Part shown: positions 59,405 to 64,000 of the stretch, one piece after another
Numbering within the stretch: the first letter of the stretch is position 1
Layout: every line of letters begins with the position of its first letter
Origin: Nocardiopsis gilva YIM 90087
GTDB lineage: Bacteria; Actinomycetota; Actinomycetes; Streptosporangiales; Streptosporangiaceae
NCBI RefSeq assembly: GCF_002263495.1
Contig: NZ_CP022753.1
Span: forward strand, 3,906,001 to 3,970,000
DNA length: 64,000 nucleotides
Direction: 5' to 3'
The notes under the pieces: generated by a model
Seen by the model: only the letters and a program-made list of their open reading frames with translations
What the model was told of the DNA's origin: nothing
Database searches by the model: none
Program-made: the position numbers and the translations under genes

Positions 59405-60763
59405 TCATTCCCCCTGTGGGGCGGAGACAGCAGTCTGCCGCTCGCCGACTTCCTCATGCGCGTCGCTGTGCGCGCTGCCGTCGCCCTGCTCGTCGGGCAG
59501 CTTGAGGAAGGCGGTCATGGCGGCGCTCGCCAGGTAGAGGACGGCGAAGATCCACATCACGCCGACCACGCCCAGCGGGCCGAGGAACACCGCGACGATG
59601 GCCGGTCCGGCGACGACGCTGGCGCCGGCGCCGAGGTTCAGGGCGGCCATGGCCTGGCCCTTGTGCTCGGGGGCCAGCGACGGCATCAGCGCCGACAGCG
59701 GCACGTACCCCGCCAGCGTCGCGCCGTAGAACGCCGCGACCAGGATGGCGAGGGCGTACTGCGGACCCGCGGCGGCGGGCACGTAGTAGAGCGCCAGGAT
59801 GCTGATGGCCGAGCCGACGCCGCCGCACAGGGCAACCGTCCGGCGCCACCCCATCCGGTCGCCGATGACGCCGAAGACCAGGTTGAACCCGATGTTCGTG
59901 GTGAACATGACGGTGAGCAGCCGCAGCCACTCCTCCAGGGTGAAGCCCACGGTCTCGGTGAAGAAGATCGGGAGGAACACCATGAACCCGAACTGCGGCG
60001 CGGTGTTGATGGTGCGCACGATCGCACCGACACCGATGCGCGGGCGTCGCCAGAGGATGGTCAGGCTGCCGAGCAGCGTGACGAGCGGACGTTCGCCCTC
60101 CGGTGCCAGGCGTCGGTGGCCGGTGGGTTCGTGGACCAGCAGCAGGGCGATCAGGCCGCCGACGACGATGAGCCCGAGGGCGACCCAAAGGGTCGCGTAG
60201 GAGCCGATCCACGGCACCAGTCCGCTGGCCACCAGCGATCCCAGGGTGGGCAGCCCGCCGGTGAAGGCGAACCAGAACCAGCCCACGGCGGTGCCCAGGC
60301 GCTGCTGCGGGGTGGCCGCGGCGACCCACACCAGGAACCCGTAGGCGAAGAGCGGGTAGCCGAATCCGCGCAGGCCGTAGGTGAGCAGGATGAGCCGGTA
60401 GTCGACCGTGGTCAGGGCAATGGTGAGGAAGAGGGCGTGGCAGACGACCCAGACCCCCAAGCCGGTCCACATCACGCGGCGGGGTCCCCACATGTCGGAG
60501 AGCGCGCCGGAGAGCCAGGCGGCGATGGCGGCCGTTGTCCCGTACACGGTGAAGATGAAGGCCGCACGCTGTGCGCCGATGCCGTGGTCCTGCAGGTACG
60601 GGGACAGGTATCCGAATTCAACGCCGTCGCCGATCATAAAGATGAGCAGGCCGATGAAACCCCATGCCAGCGGACGGGGGATGCCGATCCGCTCGGTCCA
60701 GTGGCGGCGCGCGGGCGCCGCCTCAGACCGCGGATCGATGTGTGTGCTGGACACCGAGGTCAC
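59405..60763 (-). CDS. MFS transporter of the polyol permease type
   Basis: The 452-residue transporter has twelve hydrophobic segments. Its N-terminal IPRPLAWGFIGLLIFMIGDGVEFGYLSP closely follows the RbtT/DalT/CsbX polyol-permease family, importers of ribitol, arabitol and similar substrates. GTG 60763 with AGAGAGAG upstream. First gene of the catabolic operon, divergent from the DeoR regulator. Confidence 0.88.
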   Translation of the reverse strand: MTSVSSTHIDPRSEAAPARRHWTERIGIPRPLAWGFIGLLIFMIGDGVEFGYLSPYLQDHGIGAQRAAFIFTVYGTTAAIAAWLSGALSDMWGPRRVMWTGLGVWVVCHALFLTIALTTVDYRLILLTYGLRGFGYPLFAYGFLVWVAAATPQQRLGTAVGWFWFAFTGGLPTLGSLVASGLVPWIGSYATLWVALGLIVVGGLIALLLVHEPTGHRRLAPEGERPLVTLLGSLTILWRRPRIGVGAIVRTINTAPQFGFMVFLPIFFTETVGFTLEEWLRLLTVMFTTNIGFNLVFGVIGDRMGWRRTVALCGGVGSAISILALYYVPAAAGPQYALAILVAAFYGATLAGYVPLSALMPSLAPEHKGQAMAALNLGAGASVVAGPAIVAVFLGPLGVVGVMWIFAVLYLASAAMTAFLKLPDEQGDGSAHSDAHEEVGERQTAVSAPQGE

Positions 60764-60868
60764 CTCTCTCTTCGGGGCCGGTCGTCGCGGATCCGGCCGT
60801 TGGACCTGGTGCGGTACCGCCTACGAGGTCCATGAAAGAGGCAGAGTGTTATGGGCCACAAGACTTTT

Positions 60869-60893
60869 CCACGGACGCATCACACATCCGTGG
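60869..60893. promoter_or_regulatory. inverted repeat in the deoR/transporter gap
   Basis: CCACGGA-11-TCCGTGG, ~106 bp before the transporter start. Candidate operator. Confidence 0.35.
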
Positions 60894-60956
60894 GCGTCGA
60901 ATGTGACTCTCGTGATCTCCTCCCTCTTCATAGCGGGAGTCTGGCGCGTTTCCCTG

Positions 60957-60972
60957 TTGTTAAATATTGTTA
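60957..60972. promoter_or_regulatory. direct repeat, DeoR operator candidate
   Basis: TTGTTAAATATTGTTA: two TTGTTA units spaced 10 bp, one DNA turn apart, 40 bp before the deoR ATG. DeoR-type regulators often bind AT-rich direct repeats in their own promoter; this is a good autoregulation candidate. Confidence 0.45.
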
Positions 60973-61011
60973 GATCTCACACAGCATCGCAGCCGCGAGG
61001 AAAAGGGGCCC

Positions 61012-61821
61012 ATGCCGCACCGACCATCGACCGACCGGGACACCGCGGCGCGGGGAGCCGACCGGCACGCCCGGCAGCTGGGTATCCGCCAACGGGTCGC
61101 CGACGCCGGGTTCGCGCGCGTGGAGGCGCTGGCCGAGGAGTTCGACGTCAGCCCGATGACGATCCACCGCGATCTCGACGCCCTGCAGTCGCAAGGTTGG
61201 CTGCGCAAGGTCCGCGGCGGTGCCACGACCCAGACCTCGGCGGTGTTCCACGGAGACCTCGAAGAGCGCACGGCCGCGATGCCCGAGGTGAAGAACCGGC
61301 TCAGCGCCGCCGCGCTCAAGCTCGTCTCCCCCGGGCACTCGGTGATGCTGGACGAGAGCACCACGGCCCTGTACGTGGCCAGGCGGCTGCCGCAGCGCGC
61401 GCCGCTGACCGTCATCACCAACTTCCTGACCGCCCTCAAGGCGCTCGCCGGGGTACCCGGAATCGACGTGGTGGCGCTGGGCGGCGCCTACTATCCCGCC
61501 TACGACGCCTTCCTGGGACTGCACACCGCCGACGCCGTGGGCTCGTTCCGGGCCGACGTGCTGTTCATGTCGACCACCGCCATCACCCACGGCACCTGCT
61601 ACCACCAGTCCCAGGAGACCGTGCACGTCAAGCGGGCGCTGATGGAGGCGGCGGAACGCCGGGTGCTGCTGGTCGACCACAGCAAGTTCACCCGACAGGG
61701 GCTCTACGCCCTGGCGCCGCTGACCCGCTTCGACCTGGTCATCGTGGACGACGGACTCCCCCGCGACGAGCTGCGCCGCATTCGCGACGCGGGGGTCGAG
61801 GTGCAGGTGGTGCCGTGCTGA
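61012..61821 (+). CDS. DeoR/GlpR family transcriptional regulator
   Basis: The 269-residue repressor has an N-terminal winged helix (FARVEALAEEFDVSPMTIHRDLDALQSQGWLRKVRGG) and the sugar-phosphate-sensing DeoRC domain (GHSVMLDESTTALYVARRL, LFMSTTAIT, VLLVDHSKF). ATG 61012 with AAGGGG upstream. It diverges from the polyol operon and most likely represses it until a sugar phosphate made by the kinases appears. Confidence 0.92.
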   Translation: MPHRPSTDRDTAARGADRHARQLGIRQRVADAGFARVEALAEEFDVSPMTIHRDLDALQSQGWLRKVRGGATTQTSAVFHGDLEERTAAMPEVKNRLSAAALKLVSPGHSVMLDESTTALYVARRLPQRAPLTVITNFLTALKALAGVPGIDVVALGGAYYPAYDAFLGLHTADAVGSFRADVLFMSTTAITHGTCYHQSQETVHVKRALMEAAERRVLLVDHSKFTRQGLYALAPLTRFDLVIVDDGLPRDELRRIRDAGVEVQVVPC

Positions 61822-61859
61822 CCACCGACGTTTCACCGCCGTCGGCGCAGTCCCTCCGC

Positions 61860-61917
61860 TGATCTCGGGGATATCGGGGCCAAAATCGCCCGTGAGACCC
61901 CACTATCCCCGAGATCA
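61860..61917. repeat. extragenic palindrome, copy 2
   Basis: Perfect 14-bp outer stem (61860-61873 with 61904-61917) and further partial pairing inside. It shares TGATCTCGGGGATATCG with the 55435 element. Here it lies between convergent deoR and ABC exporter genes, so it may act as a shared terminator. Confidence 0.75.
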
Positions 61918-61927
61918 ACGCGAGCGG

Positions 61928-63814
61928 TCAGGAGGCGGTGAGCAGCTGAGAAGCGGCCAGGTCCCGGTAGAGGTCGTCGGAGTCGACCAGCTCCGCGTGG
62001 GTGCCCACCGCGCGGACTATCCCGGCGTCGAGCACAACGATGCGGTCGGCGCTGGTCACCGTGGACAGCCGGTGCGCGACGACCATGACGTTGGTGTCGC
62101 GCGCGGCGTCCAGCATGACCTCCTTGAGCGCTGCCTCGTTGGCGGCGTCCAGCTGCGATGTGGCCTCGTCCAGCAGGAGCAGGCGCGGGCGGCGCAGCAG
62201 TGCCCGCGCGATGGCCACGCGTTGGCGCTCGCCGCCGGAGAGGGTGGTGCCCCGGTGCCCGACGGCACTGTCGATGCCGTCGGGCAGGCGGCCGACCAGC
62301 TCCGACAGGCGCGCCCGCCGCACAACCTCGGCGATCTCGTCCGCGGTGGCGTCGGGGGCCGCCAGCACCAGGTTCTCCTGCAGTGTCCCGTCCAGCACCG
62401 GCGCGTCCTGCTCCACGTACCCGATGGCGCCGCGCAGCCCGGCCAGCGGCCAGTCGCGCACGTCCACGCCGTCGACGGCGACGGTGCCGCCCGTGGCGTC
62501 GTAGAACCGCTCCAGCAGCGAGAAGACGGTGGTCTTGCCCGCCCCGGAGGGGCCGACCAGGGCGGTGAGCCCGGCTCCGGCCGCCTCGAACGTGACGCCG
62601 TGGTGGACCAGCGGCAGGCCGTCGGCGTAGCGGAAGAGCACATCGGTGAGGGCGACCCGGGCGGGCCGCCGTGTCCCGGGGACCGGCGAGCGGGGGAATC
62701 CGTTGTGCGCGGTGTCGGTGTCGCTCCTCCCGGGGTCGGCGATGGCGTCGCTCGCGTCCGCGTCTTCCGCCGGTTCCGGGCGGTGGGCGTCGGTGTCCTC
62801 CCGCTCCAGGTTGCCGACCTCGTCGATGCGCCGGACGGCGGCCAACCCGCTCTGCAGTTCGGTGGCGGCGTTCACCAGCGTGCTGATCGGCTCCATGAGG
62901 TAGAAGAGCAGCAGCAGGAAGGCGATGAGCGAGGAGACCTCCAGCGAGCCGGAGGCGACCCGGGCGCCGCCTACCCCCAGCACCGCCAGGAACGCGATGT
63001 TGGTCGACAGCCAGGCCGTCACACCGGCGACCGCGCTCCAGCCGGCCTCGGCCACGCCCTTGCGCCAGGCGCGCTGCGCCGCCGCGTCGAGATGACGGAT
63101 CTCGGCGGTCTCGGCCGAGGACGCCTTTATGGTGCGGAACGCCCCGAAGATCCGCTCCAGCTTGGATCCCATCTCGCCGAGTGCTGCCTGCGAGGCCTCG
63201 GTGGCCCGGCCGATCCGGGGCAGGACCACGACCATGGTGACAGCGGCGAGGACGATCACCACGGCCGTCACCCCGAACAGCACCGGGTCCATCCAGGCCA
63301 TGAGGACGATCCCCGCCACCAGGAGCACCGAGCTGGTGAAGGCGTTGCTGATGCCACTGGTGGCGACGGTGCGCAGCAGTGTGGTGTCGGCGGTGAGCCG
63401 GGAGACGAGGTCGCCGGGCTTGAGCCGGTCCACCTCGGCGACGCGGAGCCGGATGAGCCGGGAGACGAGTTGTTGGCGGACCGCCAGCACGACACTCTGC
63501 CCGGTGCGCTCCAGCACGAACGTCCCCATCGCGCTGATGACCGCGCCGCCGATGACAGCAGCGGTGAGGAGGAGCAGGGGCCGGGCGAGCGACTCCCCCG
63601 CACCCAGCGCGTCGATGACGACCTTGGCGACGAGCGGCTGGACGAGGCCGGTCAGGCCGCCGAGGAAGGTCAGCAGGCCCCCGGCGAGCAGGACCTTCCA
63701 GTGCGGCCGCGCGTACTCCCAGATGCGGCGCGGCGATGCCTTGGGGGCCTCGCGCAACTCCTCCGCGTGCGGGCCCCGCTGTCGCCGCTCCGACACGACC
63801 ATCTCGTCCCCCAT
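61928..63814 (-). CDS. ABC exporter (fused membrane and ATPase domains)
   Basis: The ~628-residue half-transporter of the multidrug type has six hydrophobic segments (~45-340), a polar linker (~350-390) and an ATPase domain with Walker A GPSGAGKTT, LSGGERQRVAIARALL, LLLLDEATSQLD and VVAHRLSTVTSADRI. It should work as a dimer pumping lipids, drugs or peptides out. Start ATG 63814 or 63802 (GGGGGA upstream). The frame to its right (to 63978) is not a separate gene I can support. Confidence 0.9.
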   Translation of the reverse strand: MGDEMVVSERRQRGPHAEELREAPKASPRRIWEYARPHWKVLLAGGLLTFLGGLTGLVQPLVAKVVIDALGAGESLARPLLLLTAAVIGGAVISAMGTFVLERTGQSVVLAVRQQLVSRLIRLRVAEVDRLKPGDLVSRLTADTTLLRTVATSGISNAFTSSVLLVAGIVLMAWMDPVLFGVTAVVIVLAAVTMVVVLPRIGRATEASQAALGEMGSKLERIFGAFRTIKASSAETAEIRHLDAAAQRAWRKGVAEAGWSAVAGVTAWLSTNIAFLAVLGVGGARVASGSLEVSSLIAFLLLLFYLMEPISTLVNAATELQSGLAAVRRIDEVGNLEREDTDAHRPEPAEDADASDAIADPGRSDTDTAHNGFPRSPVPGTRRPARVALTDVLFRYADGLPLVHHGVTFEAAGAGLTALVGPSGAGKTTVFSLLERFYDATGGTVAVDGVDVRDWPLAGLRGAIGYVEQDAPVLDGTLQENLVLAAPDATADEIAEVVRRARLSELVGRLPDGIDSAVGHRGTTLSGGERQRVAIARALLRRPRLLLLDEATSQLDAANEAALKEVMLDAARDTNVMVVAHRLSTVTSADRIVVLDAGIVRAVGTHAELVDSDDLYRDLAASQLLTAS

Positions 63815-63841
63815 TCGTTCTCGTCCACGGACAGCGAGCAC

Positions 63842-64000
63842 TCATCCTTGGGCGAAGGACGAGCCGACATCAACCGGATTTCCGGATGGCACCGGCATTG
63901 CTCACGAAGGCAGCATGCCCCCTTCCGCTTACAGACGGCTGACACCGTCGCCACGCCCACGCACACGGCCCGCGCCACCTCCTCCGATGGCGCGCTCGGG
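63842..64000. other. window end, upstream of the ABC exporter
   Basis: 160 bp without a supportable gene. A GGAGGAGG box on the minus strand near 63978 could belong to a neighbour outside the window. Confidence 0.3.

Noticed and set aside
63670-63978. Minus-strand frame overlapping the ABC exporter start, with GGAGGAGG upstream
   Set aside because: It overlaps the exporter in another frame and shows no protein-like pattern; the ribosome site may belong to something outside the window.

Overview
The window is high-GC DNA with short intergenic gaps, frequent GTG/TTG starts and many GC-rich hairpin terminators. A WhiB regulator, the HemE/HemY/HemQ coproporphyrin route, DUF3000, an RNase D with HRDC-like tail, a SAV2177-type methyltransferase and a Cys-containing sulfur leader peptide all point to an actinomycete. 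A Nocardiopsaceae-like filamentous actinobacterium is my best guess; that is inference, since no marker such as rRNA is present. I see no tRNA, rRNA, CRISPR array, transposase or prophage.

Layout, left half. 1-10 kb: the start of a YraQ-type permease behind a possible Zur site, a Na+/amino-acid symporter, a long imperfect inverted repeat, a DEAD-box helicase, an enoyl-CoA hydratase homologue, a small HTH protein, an ABC-F ATPase, an AI-2E family exporter and YccF. 10-20 kb: a metallo-hydrolase, WhiB, a phosphoribosyltransferase-hydrolase fusion, GNAT, MFS, then a surface/secretion block (LPxTG-anchored collagen-like protein, one-pass membrane protein with an outer propeller-like domain, membrane-anchored HNH nuclease, YihY protein). 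21-24.7 kb: an assimilatory sulfur operon (leader peptide, siroheme sulfite/nitrite reductase, zinc-ribbon protein, APS reductase, sirohydrochlorin chelatase). 24.8-27 kb: a Tat/lipoprotein multicopper oxidase with a small membrane partner.

27-33.3 kb is the most unusual region: a glutamine-synthetase-like ligase diverges from a large NRPS-like enzyme in which a Lys2-type adenylation domain and a carrier domain are fused to an alpha-oxoamine synthase, followed by an SDR. I predict activation of a carboxylic or amino acid, PLP-dependent condensation to an aminoketone, ketone reduction, and possibly amide ligation. Product and substrates are unknown.

Right half. 33.5-42.7 kb: DinB-like protein, secreted small protein, a broken hypothetical gene, methyltransferase, AidB-like acyl-CoA dehydrogenase, frameshifted GlgX, RibD-like reductase and a GntR/UTRA regulator. 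43-54 kb is mostly core: MsrB, Psd-PssA (phosphatidylethanolamine synthesis), HemQ-HemY and HemE (heme) split by an opposite-strand DUF4349 lipoprotein, DUF3000, RNase D and a TPR protein. 54.2-61.8 kb: a polyol/sugar catabolic cluster (2-hydroxyacid dehydrogenase, histidine phosphatase, two FGGY kinases, polyol-permease-like MFS, divergent DeoR regulator), then an ABC exporter.

A recurring feature is apparent one- or two-base indels, mostly in G/C runs, in five genes (helicase tail, AI-2E tail, NRPS-like gene, the 35.2-35.8 kb gene, glgX). The common cause is most simply homopolymer error in the assembly rather than gene decay, but only resequencing can tell.
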